IMG/VR virus record: IMGVR_UViG_3300047354_000144
Span: 1 to 32,730 of that record
Reading direction: 5' to 3' (one strand)
DNA: 32,730 nucleotides
Origin: a virus
The notes beneath the pieces are model-generated. The model was not told where the DNA came from. It was given only the letters and a program-made list of their open reading frames with translations, and searched no databases. The position numbers and the translations under genes are program-made. Positions 1-7,399 of the stretch are shown here, one piece after another. Position 1 is the first letter of the stretch; each line of letters opens with the position of its first letter.

Positions 1-1062
1 CTCTCCATTCTGGATGAAACGTTCGTAGAAAAGTTTTGAAATTTGGATTGAGTAGTCAAGTTTTCGGACACGATTATCCTCCGTACCTTTATTGTTCTTG
101 AGAACAATGATGTCCTCTATTTCTTGGTGCCAGATTGGGAAGTGGACAGTTGCTGATCCACCTCGGATGCCATTCTGAGTACAACATCTGACAGTGCTTT
201 CAAATTTTTTGAGGAATGGGACAACACCTGTGTGTTGAACTTCTCCATCTCGGATCTTACTGTTGATACCACGGATTCTGCCTGCGTTGATACCGATGCC
301 TGCGCGTTGAGCGACATATCGGCCAATAGCCATATCGCTAGTAAAGATACTGTTGAGGGTGTCATCAACATCAACCAGAACACAACTTGCAAATTGCCGC
401 AGTGGCGTTCGCACTCCTGCCATGACTGGCGTTGGGATGTTGATTCGGTGCTTGCTGATTGCGTTGTAGTATCTTCTGACATAATCTAATCTTCGGGAAG
501 TATCATATTGCTTAAACAATGTAGCGGCAATGAGAATGTACATGAACTGTGGAGTTTCATATACCTCACCAGTGCTACGATCCTGCACTAGGTATTTATC
601 CACTACCTGACGAAGACCAGCATAGGTAAAGATGTAATCACGCTCGTGATCAATAAACCCATCCATGATACCCCACTCTTCTTCGGTATACATTGCCTCC
701 AGAGAGGGGTCGTAGATGCCCTTAGAAGCGCCCGAACGCAGTTGTTCTAGCAGAGTAGGTCTTTGTTCTGGATGCCCCTTGTAGACACTCTTACGAAGAC
801 CAAACAGAAGCAAGCGAGCAGCAACGAATTGATAGTTGGGAGCGTCAAGGCTAATCAGATCATTAGCAGAACGAACAAGAATCTCTTGAACATCTTTAGT
901 TGCAATACCATCAAAGAACTGAAGGTTAGCATTCATCTCTACTTGAGATTCAGATACTCCCGCCAATCCTTTACATGCATGTTCAACCATGACATGTACT
1001 TTATCAAGATTGATTTTCTCTACAGTACCATCTCGTTTCTTTACTGAAAAACCGTTACTCAT
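1..1062 (-). CDS. nrdA: Ribonucleoside-diphosphate reductase class Ia, alpha subunit (N-terminal part)
   Basis: The enzyme reduces ribonucleotides to deoxyribonucleotides, supplying dNTPs for phage replication; NrdB is the radical-bearing partner. The frame is open from the ATG at 1062 to the window edge, giving 354 codons of about 750 expected. The N-terminus (KKRDGTVEKINLDKV) is an ATP-cone of the E. coli NrdA type. Further on, RQFASCVL contains the redox-active substrate cysteine (equivalent to E. coli Cys225), RAGIGINAGRIRG matches the conserved active-site block, and a later stretch reads LKNNKGTEDNRVR, close to E. coli NrdA. The start overlaps the primase stop (ATGA), so the two are probably translationally coupled and driven by the promoter at 2078-2106. 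The C-terminal radical-site cysteines lie outside the window. Confidence 0.96.
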   Translation of the reverse strand, partial: MSNGFSVKKRDGTVEKINLDKVHVMVEHACKGLAGVSESQVEMNANLQFFDGIATKDVQEILVRSANDLISLDAPNYQFVAARLLLFGLRKSVYKGHPEQRPTLLEQLRSGASKGIYDPSLEAMYTEEEWGIMDGFIDHERDYIFTYAGLRQVVDKYLVQDRSTGEVYETPQFMYILIAATLFKQYDTSRRLDYVRRYYNAISKHRINIPTPVMAGVRTPLRQFASCVLVDVDDTLNSIFTSDMAIGRYVAQRAGIGINAGRIRGINSKIRDGEVQHTGVVPFLKKFESTVRCCTQNGIRGGSATVHFPIWHQEIEDIIVLKNNKGTEDNRVRKLDYSIQISKLFYERFIQNGE

Positions 1063-2057
1063 ACTCGCTTCCAATTGTTAAGTGTTAATGTGGCGGATAA
1101 ACCCTGATGTATGTTAGATTCTACCAGGTCTAGGACATTGTGTCCAGCATTTATCATTTCGTTTATGTCCTTTTCCTCAACTACATCTGGCCAGATTACA
1201 ATTTTGTATCCTCTATCTATGACCTTGACCATTCGGGCAATAATTTCTGCGTTGCGTGGTTCATTATCATAAACAAAGACAACATTTCTATCACTACAGA
1301 AGGACCAATCAATGTCTGCTCCAACCATCGCAATTGAATTGTCTATGAATAGACTATCAAATGGTCCTTCTGTAATGTAGATTGTGGAATCTTTATCAGT
1401 GTCGTCAAGTCCAAAGATCTTGGGTTTACTATCGTCAAGAATGATAGTAATGTATCTCATCTTATCTTTAGAGTCCAAAGATCTACCTTGGAATCCTGTC
1501 CAACTCCCATCCTGTATCAACGGAATGATAATTCTTGGGTGCTCAAATTTAGTATTACTGTAAGTTGGTTTTTGTTTGTTGACCCACTCTTGAAATTTTT
1601 CAACGTAGAAAAGTTTATCATAAAACTTTTCTGGGATACCACGCCCAAGAAGATATCCCTTTGCAGGGTGATGATTATTTAGACAAGAAATGGGTGTCAA
1701 ACCCGTAGGCATTTTGACTCGTTTAATGGTTCTTGTCTTGAAATCAAGTTCTGGAGATTTGATGTAGCGTCCAGCACCAGTCAGTCCCTCCTTATAACGC
1801 TCCATGACATAATCGTCATGCAGATCTATGCAATTATCCTTAAGGAAATTGGAGAAGGATCTACCGACACCACAATTATGGCACTTGAAAACTAGGTCAG
1901 TCTTCACGCGAATGAAGTAACCTCGTGCTTTGTTCTTATACTTCTTACTGTCACCGCAGTAAGGACATCTAAAATTCCAGAGACCTTCCTTCTTCCGTGC
2001 AAACTTGTCTAGTCTAGACGACAGAAGGTTGACGTACTTGGTCTCTATGTAGTTCAT
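1059..2057 (-). CDS. 61: DNA primase, T4 gp61-like
   Basis: This primase makes the short RNA primers for lagging-strand synthesis and works with the gp41 helicase (12330-13712). The 332-residue length is close to T4 gp61. A zinc ribbon is visible at the N-terminus (CPYC at 31-34 and CHNC at 59-62). The central segment HPRIIIPLIQDGSWTGFQGR and the later TOPRIM block, with TEGPFDSLFI around 229-238 and DNEPR around 264-268, match the T4 primase pattern of a catalytic Glu followed by an acidic pair. The ATG at 2057 overlaps the end of the upstream gene by 44 bases and sits about 20 bases below a consensus promoter, which supports this start. The stop overlaps the nrdA start. Confidence 0.95.
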   Translation of the reverse strand: MNYIETKYVNLLSSRLDKFARKKEGLWNFRCPYCGDSKKYKNKARGYFIRVKTDLVFKCHNCGVGRSFSNFLKDNCIDLHDDYVMERYKEGLTGAGRYIKSPELDFKTRTIKRVKMPTGLTPISCLNNHHPAKGYLLGRGIPEKFYDKLFYVEKFQEWVNKQKPTYSNTKFEHPRIIIPLIQDGSWTGFQGRSLDSKDKMRYITIILDDSKPKIFGLDDTDKDSTIYITEGPFDSLFIDNSIAMVGADIDWSFCSDRNVVFVYDNEPRNAEIIARMVKVIDRGYKIVIWPDVVEEKDINEMINAGHNVLDLVESNIHQGLSATLTLNNWKRV

Positions 2058-2439
2058 ACGACACCTGCGATGAACCTACTATAGCAGCTGGATCAGATGG
2101 TGTCAACCTGGAGAGGGGTGTTGACAGTTGGAAAACTGTCGCAACAGCAACGGCAATTCCTACAGTCACCCACCTAAATTTTTGAATTTCTCCTACCTTA
2201 TTTTCAACATCATCAATCTTTTGTTCAACTTTTGATAGAAGTTTCATTAAGGTATCATGAGTTCTATCACTTTCATCCAAGCGATTCTCATGACGCTCCA
2301 ACATAATAGCAACTCTATTACTATTCTCGGAGATTCTATCTACGGCGCGTTCTAACTTATCCAACATCTCCTTGGATAGGTCTTCATAAATATCTAATTT
2401 TGCTTCAAGAGTGTTTAGTTTTCCAAGACCAAAAGCCAC
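2014..2439 (-). CDS. Small coiled-coil protein with a membrane segment
   Basis: I do not recognise a function. The 141-residue product has a long charged helical region (about residues 10-90, heptad-like, rich in Leu, Glu, Lys and Arg) followed by a hydrophobic stretch from about 91 to 107 (WVTVGIAVAVATVFQL), then a short polar tail. This is the layout of small phage membrane-anchored coiled-coil proteins such as XhlA-type hemolysins, but that is only a resemblance. The start at 2439 shares a base with the stop of the upstream gene. Its last 44 bases overlap the primase start, and the primase promoter lies within its 3' end. Confidence 0.7.
   Translation of the reverse strand: MAFGLGKLNTLEAKLDIYEDLSKEMLDKLERAVDRISENSNRVAIMLERHENRLDESDRTHDTLMKLLSKVEQKIDDVENKVGEIQKFRWVTVGIAVAVATVFQLSTPLSRLTPSDPAAIVGSSQVSYELHRDQVRQPSVV
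2078..2106 (-). promoter_or_regulatory. Sigma70-type promoter for primase-nrdA
   Basis: On the minus strand TTGACA (2106-2101), a 17-base spacer and TATAGT (2083-2078) form an almost perfect host sigma70 promoter, with an extended -10 TG one base before the hexamer. Predicted transcription would start about 14 bases before the primase ATG. It lies inside the 3' end of the upstream gene. Confidence 0.75.
2123..2140. repeat. Perfect 7-bp inverted repeat upstream of the primase promoter
   Basis: GACAGTT, a 4-base loop (GGAA) and AACTGTC form a perfect inverted repeat, lying about 17-34 bases upstream of the -35 box at 2101-2106. There is no T-tract after it on the minus strand, so it is not an obvious terminator. 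It could be an operator or only an RNA hairpin within the upstream gene. Confidence 0.4.
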
Positions 2440-3266
2440 TAGTTATCTCCGCTACAGAAGGACAAGACACGGTTGAAAGAATCTTGAGATTCTGCACAGG
2501 CATTACTAAACTTTGATTGGTTTCTTTTTTGTGACAGGGAACCAAACCCCTGCATTACTTTACTAGCAACATCTGGAGTTACTTCAAACTCTTCTCCATT
2601 GAGAAACTTGATAGCACCAGCACATTTATTTTCAGCACACTGACTAATCTTAGCAAGATTACCAGAAGGTGTGAATGATTCAGTAGCAGACTTAGGTCCT
2701 GCACCACCAGAAGCAGCACGTTTCATAGATGCTACTTTAGTTGACAATGCTTTTTGCATTTCCTGCTTCTTAAGAGCGATCTTCTTTTTCTCAATCGCAA
2801 TCTTTTGCTGTACTTGCTTCGTTGCAAGTTGCTTTTTCATTTGAGCATCAGCTGGATCTGCTTCCTCAGGAATATTTCTCATAGCCTTCATTCTCTTGTC
2901 CATATAAAACTTAGCAGCTGCTCCAGGGAATACTCTTTCAATATCAACATCGCCCCTGTAACGAGGATTGATAAGAAGACGCATCTTCTGTCTCAATTCT
3001 GATGGGGAACTAGCATAGATGATAGTCTCACCGACCTCAGGGATCGTTACTTTATACTGCAACAGTCTGGAAACATTCTCCTTTACTGTCTTCTTATTCT
3101 TTTTCTGCTTACGATACTCACTAACATAAGGTTGATCTTTAATCTTAGAGAAGGCTTTCTTACGAAAATCTAATACAGGATCAAACCCAGCAACTGGTCC
3201 AGTAGCAGCAGAACTACCACTAAACCCGCCAGTACCAGCACTCATTGTAGGTGACTCGTTAATCAT
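2439..3266 (-). CDS. Lysine/alanine-rich protein of unknown function
   Basis: The 275-residue product starts with a Gly/Ser/Ala-rich segment (about 8-27), followed by a basic region with FRKKAFSKIKDQPYVSEY at 34-51. There is a segment around residues 69-105 that looks folded. A long Lys/Gln/Ala helical stretch (about 140-185, with repeated KKxxxKKQEMQK-type spacing) is probably a coiled coil. The C-terminus has several Cys (about 210-275). No enzymatic motif is seen. It sits in the late, virion-associated block, so a structural or assembly role is possible but is inferred from context only. Its start overlaps the stop of the 120-residue gene upstream by 4 bases. Confidence 0.75.
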   Translation of the reverse strand: MINESPTMSAGTGGFSGSSAATGPVAGFDPVLDFRKKAFSKIKDQPYVSEYRKQKKNKKTVKENVSRLLQYKVTIPEVGETIIYASSPSELRQKMRLLINPRYRGDVDIERVFPGAAAKFYMDKRMKAMRNIPEEADPADAQMKKQLATKQVQQKIAIEKKKIALKKQEMQKALSTKVASMKRAASGGAGPKSATESFTPSGNLAKISQCAENKCAGAIKFLNGEEFEVTPDVASKVMQGFGSLSQKRNQSKFSNACAESQDSFNRVLSFCSGDN

Positions 3267-3625
3267 ATCTTATCTAGTATTTCTTTTATGTCTGGATCTT
3301 CTTCCAGAGATTCCATCCAGCATTCTGGATACCTATTCATCCAATATAAAAATGCTTTAAGTAGTGGCCAATATTCTTTTTCTAATTTGAAAAATAATAG
3401 TGGGGTCGCGGCGTCATCAAATACATTATAAAGTATGACCAAGTGATTGATAATAAGATGGGATCTTAGACTACCCCCACGTAAGTACCTCTTGAATAAT
3501 CTCTTGAGGTACTTAAAGCGTTTCATATCATCATCAAAATCTTCTCTCGTTACTGATTGAGGATTTTCATAATGCTTGATGGCGAACATGACGCTGTTGT
3601 CTTCGTTCAGTTCACCAAATTTCAT
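3263..3625 (-). CDS. Conserved small phage protein, unknown function
   Basis: The 120-residue product is rich in aromatic and charged residues and looks alpha-helical (for example MKRFKYLKRLFKRYLRGG around 34-51 and LEKEYWPLLKAFLYW around 81-95). It resembles a protein that recurs in T4-like cyanophages next to structural genes; I cannot name a function. It begins three bases downstream of the Ig-like gene, and its stop overlaps the next gene by 4 bases, so it belongs to the transcript starting at the late promoter 4279-4286. Confidence 0.75.
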   Translation of the reverse strand: MKFGELNEDNSVMFAIKHYENPQSVTREDFDDDMKRFKYLKRLFKRYLRGGSLRSHLIINHLVILYNVFDDAATPLLFFKLEKEYWPLLKAFLYWMNRYPECWMESLEEDPDIKEILDKI

Positions 3626-3628
3626 TTA

Positions 3629-4249
3629 TCAGCTACTAAAGGTCAGGGTTGCAGCGCCGTCAGAGATGACTTCTTCAGTACCACCTGCAGAGGTGATCTT
3701 GACACGGTACTTATAACCGTCAAGTGAATCATCACCGAGACTACTGTATGCCAGAGTCGCAGTAGTGAAGTCTGCATAGGTTACACCAGTGTCAGTGTCT
3801 GCTGCAATGTTAACCCAACGGGTAGTTGCTGCTGCAGTCTGACGCTGCCAGACATAAGCAAGAGCACCAGGTGTTCCTGTAGTAGAAGTGCTAAGGGTGA
3901 ATGTACCAGCGCCAGAGGAACTAGTAGATGCTGCAGGTTGTGCAGAGATGGTTACTGCCGATGCAACGTCTGCTGCAATCGTGTCATCTGCTTGTGACTC
4001 AGTGCCATCAGGGTTGCTGATGAAGGCAAGACACTCTGCCTTGTGACGAGTATTACCAGCGCCATCGGTGTAGGTCCTATATGCCCACCAACCAGGGCCA
4101 GTGATACCACGAGAAGCATTCTCGTTCAATGCTGCTTCAGCAGCGTCAATAAAAACAATAGTCTCGGTAGCAGAGCCACTGCCGTTACCACGGGCGAGTC
4201 CTGCTTGAGTCTTATTTGCGTTACTGTCAGTTCTCCCGTAAAGAGACAT
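3629..4249 (-). CDS. Virion structural protein with C-terminal Ig-like domain
   Basis: The 206-residue product has an N-terminal domain (1-90, starting MSLYGRTDSNANKTQAG) that resembles cyanophage virion proteins. A second domain (about 95-206) has Ig-like features: a Trp in the B-C region (ALAYVWQRQ, around 128-136), alternating Thr/Ser strands, and DDSLDGYKYRVKITSAGG, which fits the Asp-x-Gly-x-Tyr tyrosine corner of Ig folds. Ig-like domains are common on T4-type capsid and tail surfaces (for example Hoc). A perfect late promoter lies about 30 bases upstream and a terminator precedes it, so it is the first gene of a late transcript. The exact place in the virion cannot be read from the sequence. 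Confidence 0.8.
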   Translation of the reverse strand: MSLYGRTDSNANKTQAGLARGNGSGSATETIVFIDAAEAALNENASRGITGPGWWAYRTYTDGAGNTRHKAECLAFISNPDGTESQADDTIAADVASAVTISAQPAASTSSSGAGTFTLSTSTTGTPGALAYVWQRQTAAATTRWVNIAADTDTGVTYADFTTATLAYSSLGDDSLDGYKYRVKITSAGGTEEVISDGAATLTFSS

Positions 4250-4278
4250 GGGTTACTCCGTATTAATTCCGATATATT

Positions 4279-4286
4279 TATTTATA
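4279..4286 (-). promoter_or_regulatory. T4-type late promoter (TATAAATA)
   Basis: The minus strand reads TATAAATA, the exact T4 late-promoter consensus recognised by gp55-containing RNA polymerase. It lies 30 bases upstream of the ATG of the Ig-like virion protein and directly after a terminator hairpin, which is the expected position. Confidence 0.85.
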
Positions 4287-4308
4287 AAAACAGACCCCCT
4301 AAGGGGTC
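4286..4308 (-). terminator. Rho-independent terminator
   Basis: On the minus strand GACCCC and GGGGTC pair across a 4-base loop, followed by TG and TTTTTAT. It ends transcription of the 65-residue gene and is immediately followed by the late promoter of the next unit; the U-tract and the promoter share bases. Confidence 0.85.
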
Positions 4309-4315
4309 ATGTTTA

Positions 4316-4513
4316 TTATTCTCTTACTGCTAGTGCTTCTTTAACTCTAGCAAACAGTTCATCATCTGCAGTAGTCTTAGTAAGTTTTACTGCTTTACCT
4401 ACAATCAAAAGACACAACTCAACAAGTTTCTCACCCAATTCTGCATCGTCAGGAATTTTTGCAACTGCAGCGTCTACGATTTTGTAAGCAAGGGGAAGTA
4501 GGAAGGATACCAT
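4316..4513 (-). CDS. Small helical protein, unknown function
   Basis: The 65-residue product has a hydrophobic N-terminal helix (VSFLLPLAYKIVDAAVAKI) and a second amphipathic or hydrophobic helix (LVELCLLIVGKAVKL, about 31-45), then a charged tail. It ends just before the terminator at 4286-4308. No family was recognised with confidence. Association with a membrane is possible, but the helices contain many charged residues. Confidence 0.65.
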   Translation of the reverse strand: MVSFLLPLAYKIVDAAVAKIPDDAELGEKLVELCLLIVGKAVKLTKTTADDELFARVKEALAVRE

Positions 4514-4547
4514 AATTTTAGTTATAAGGTGGCCCTCCTATATAGGC

Positions 4548-5609
4548 TCAATCCGATTCGCCAGGTCTTGCTTTGTAAGGATTAGGTTTAGGTGCTCTCT
4601 TGCGTGAAAGATTACCCTTGATCTTATCAACAGGTGTTGGACCTTCGTAACCTTTCTTGCCCTTTTCTTTCTTCTTACCCTGAGGTTGAATCGCTTTCTT
4701 TCTGGAAGACATCAAACCCTGACCAGCAAGACTCTTACGAACCTTTGACATAGCAGATCCAGGTTTGATAGTACCACCCTTCTCGGATGGTTTACCAGTC
4801 TGAGGATCCTTACCAGTCTCTTTAGCATAACGTGTACGCTCATAGAGTTCAAACGCAGCATCAACAAGATTATCCTTAAGGTAATCCATTGATTCATTCT
4901 TTGCTTTCAGGTTTGCCTTACGCATTTGCAGTTCGGCACGACCACCTTTGTCCATTCTACCTTGTGCCTTTGGTTTCTTAGAACCACCAGCAGGTTGTGG
5001 ACCAGCACCACCGTCGTCAACTCTTCTACCATGAGAGTATTTTGCACCGCTACCTTTAGAGTCACCAGAGACCATCTTGCCGCCCTGTGAGCGACCGTCT
5101 TGATACTCTTTCTCAGACTGACCGTGCTTACCCTTATAGAGTTCGGCAAATGTCAAGAGTGTGTTTTCAGTTTCTGCGACTTCTTCTGTGCTTTCTTCTG
5201 AAACTTCTTCTTGACTGCCATACGCTTGGTCTCCTGTAGATTCAAAGTGAGGATTTTTTTGGGATGGAACTTTGTCCATCTCTTTACGAGCTTTCTCATT
5301 ATTCTTTTGACGCTTCTTGGGGTCCACCTCCAGATAAGAATCGTCTTTCTTTTTCGCTTCGCTCATGTCGGCACCTTCGCCATCTTCATCATGGTAGCCT
5401 GTGCCACCACAATGCTTGCATCCTTTGCCTTCGCACTTAGGACACATTTTACCTTTACCTGCAACTGATTTTTGTGCAGGTGTCTTGTCTTCACATTTAC
5501 ACTCTGCTTCACCTGTCTTATCGCAGCACTTTTCCATAAGATCATCCTTCTTAGGGTTGAGCTTAATCTTGGATTTCTTTTCCTCCAAGTATGCATTAAA
5601 GTTTAGCAT
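4548..5609 (-). CDS. Low-complexity protein with cysteine-rich zinc-binding segment and capsid-targeting-like N-terminus
   Basis: Translation is placed at the ATG at 5609, which overlaps the upstream stop (TGATG); the GTG one codon earlier is less likely. The product has 353 residues. Its first ten residues (MLNFNAYLEE) match the spacing of the T4 capsid-targeting sequence, MKTYQEFIAE in IPIII: aromatics at 4 and 7, then L-x-E at 8-10. Residues 28-40 hold four Cys, and about 56-69 form CPKCEGKGCKHCGGTG, half of a DnaJ-like zinc-finger repeat. The rest is Lys/Gly/Asp-rich, probably disordered, except for a helical segment around 238-260. It is probably virion-associated, perhaps an internal head protein; this is inference. 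Confidence 0.75.
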   Translation of the reverse strand: MLNFNAYLEEKKSKIKLNPKKDDLMEKCCDKTGEAECKCEDKTPAQKSVAGKGKMCPKCEGKGCKHCGGTGYHDEDGEGADMSEAKKKDDSYLEVDPKKRQKNNEKARKEMDKVPSQKNPHFESTGDQAYGSQEEVSEESTEEVAETENTLLTFAELYKGKHGQSEKEYQDGRSQGGKMVSGDSKGSGAKYSHGRRVDDGGAGPQPAGGSKKPKAQGRMDKGGRAELQMRKANLKAKNESMDYLKDNLVDAAFELYERTRYAKETGKDPQTGKPSEKGGTIKPGSAMSKVRKSLAGQGLMSSRKKAIQPQGKKKEKGKKGYEGPTPVDKIKGNLSRKRAPKPNPYKARPGESD

Positions 5610-7399
5610 CACTTTTGGTTCTCCTTGTTCAAGGTCTTAACGATCTTCTTAGAACGATCATATGCTTTTTGACGCTGGTCATCAGTCACAGAAGGACTTA
5701 CAACTTCACGACCTAGGTTACCTGCCTTACGGAACATTTTGTTCTTAGGCAAAGGCTTCTTCTCCTCTACGATGTTCTCAATCTCTTCAATAGTAAACAG
5801 TCCAGACTCATAGAGACTTGCAATCTCATCATACTCTTCACCGAGACGCTTGGCGAGTTTATCGCTACCCTTGGATACCAGACGTGATGTCTTACCAACT
5901 GCCTTCTTGACTCCCTTCTTAAGAAGTGAACCAACTTTTCTCAACGCACCACCAACGGCCTTACGTGTGCTACCACTCTCACTACTCCCGCCACCAGACG
6001 ATGATCCGCCACCGCCAGCACTACTAGAAGGTACTGTAGATCTTGTTACACCAGATGATTTCTTAGGTGCTTCTTTTGGTTCCTTAGGTTCTCTCTCCAT
6101 TGATGCAGACTTCTGCTTCTCTTTGGATGCAGAGAATTCACCAGCAACTTTACCAGCAGTCTGTACTGCCTTCTTACCAACCTTCTTAGCACCAGATTTA
6201 ATAGCACTACCTGCTTTCTTAGCAGCACTCTTCAGACGATCCATACGGGAAGGACCAGCAGAAGCAGGAGCAGAATCAGATTTTGCTGCTGCCTTCTTCA
6301 TGGATGCACCAGTGGATAGTCTATCCTTTGCCTGATCTCTACGACGTTGGATCTCCTTAGGATCCATTCTTTCGTCCAAGACTTCAACAGTCTCAAGATG
6401 CTCACAGATTTCAATCAAGTCTTGATCATCTTGTGCCATCTCAAGAATGATTTCTTCCATGACATCAATGAGTTGCTCATCAGTCAGTGCATCAATCTCT
6501 GCTCCAAGAGTTTCCAACTCAGCAAAGTCTGCTTCTGAGAATGCAAATGCTTCGTTCTTAGCACCAGACTTATGACGGACAGTTCCTTTCTCGTCAGTGT
6601 ATGTTTCTTTCTCTTTTCTAGCAGTTACATAACCCACACCAGGGACTACACCAGTTTTACCTGCTGCTCTTGCTGCGTTTCTGTCTGCTGCTCTTTGTGC
6701 TGCTCTCTTACGATTCTTATCGTAAGATGACATTGCCTCATCAAATTCAACCTCTTCTTTCTTGGTTAAGGCGTCTGCTCTTTTTGCTGCTTTGTTTCCA
6801 GTTCCACCATAATGCCTAGACTTAATTGGATTTTTAGCAGTTTTTCGGTTAGGTGGTGTTCCTCCGAGACCATCAACATTAGCACGACCAATATGCTGAA
6901 TATCTTTAACGTTTTGACCTTTACCTGATTTTGCTCTACCAGCAGCAGTGGTGCGAGCATCAAGCATAGATTTCAGTTTTGCTTTACCCTTTTCACTGGT
7001 GATTGCTTCACCAAGAACCTCAGCGTTCTTATCATAGTTGGCGAAGTGCTCGTGCTTCTCAGAAATCAGAATCTCAAGATCTTCAACAGGAACGTTCTCA
7101 TAGATGTACTCCTCATCTTCAATATCGTAATGAGTTACAGTACCATCTTCCAAGAGAGTATGTGCTTCGGGAATAACTGAGTACTCCTTACCTTCATACT
7201 TTACCTGTTTGGCGCAGTCATGACCCTTAGGTTTCTTTTTTCCGCCTTGCTCATCCTTGCCTTTGGCACCTGTGATGATATCAGCTTTAGTTACCTTGTC
7301 ATAAGGGACAGCATTATTGGCAAGATTGCCATCATTGTTTTTCTTTTCATAGACCTGCCGTAAGGCGTCGGTCATGTCTGGTAGTTCGTTGAGGTTCAT
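5609..7399 (-). CDS. Long basic low-complexity protein, probably virion-associated
   Basis: The 596-residue product has three parts. The N-terminal third includes the string LLEDGTVTHYDIEDEEY (82-98), shared in part with the nucleotidyltransferase upstream (DGTVTH). The middle is acidic and helical (about 285-345). The C-terminal half is rich in Lys, Ala and Ser with histone-H1-like spacing (KSAAKKAGSAIKSGAKKVGK), a Gly/Ser linker, another basic repeat, and finally an acidic helix and basic tail. No catalytic motif is visible. It starts 26 bases below a GATAAATA late-promoter-like motif and lies between two other virion-like genes. A DNA-binding internal head protein would fit, but this is unproven. 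Confidence 0.75.
   Translation of the reverse strand: MNLNELPDMTDALRQVYEKKNNDGNLANNAVPYDKVTKADIITGAKGKDEQGGKKKPKGHDCAKQVKYEGKEYSVIPEAHTLLEDGTVTHYDIEDEEYIYENVPVEDLEILISEKHEHFANYDKNAEVLGEAITSEKGKAKLKSMLDARTTAAGRAKSGKGQNVKDIQHIGRANVDGLGGTPPNRKTAKNPIKSRHYGGTGNKAAKRADALTKKEEVEFDEAMSSYDKNRKRAAQRAADRNAARAAGKTGVVPGVGYVTARKEKETYTDEKGTVRHKSGAKNEAFAFSEADFAELETLGAEIDALTDEQLIDVMEEIILEMAQDDQDLIEICEHLETVEVLDERMDPKEIQRRRDQAKDRLSTGASMKKAAAKSDSAPASAGPSRMDRLKSAAKKAGSAIKSGAKKVGKKAVQTAGKVAGEFSASKEKQKSASMEREPKEPKEAPKKSSGVTRSTVPSSSAGGGGSSSGGGSSESGSTRKAVGGALRKVGSLLKKGVKKAVGKTSRLVSKGSDKLAKRLGEEYDEIASLYESGLFTIEEIENIVEEKKPLPKNKMFRKAGNLGREVVSPSVTDDQRQKAYDRSKKIVKTLNKENQK

Noticed and set aside
117-482. A 121-residue minus-strand frame within nrdA.
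   Set aside because: It is in another frame of the NrdA coding region; the Ser/Thr-rich composition is that of a shadow.
5850-6335. A 161-residue plus-strand frame opposite the basic protein.
   Set aside because: Mirror of a Lys/Ala/Ser-rich gene; Leu/Pro/Phe-rich with no start signal.
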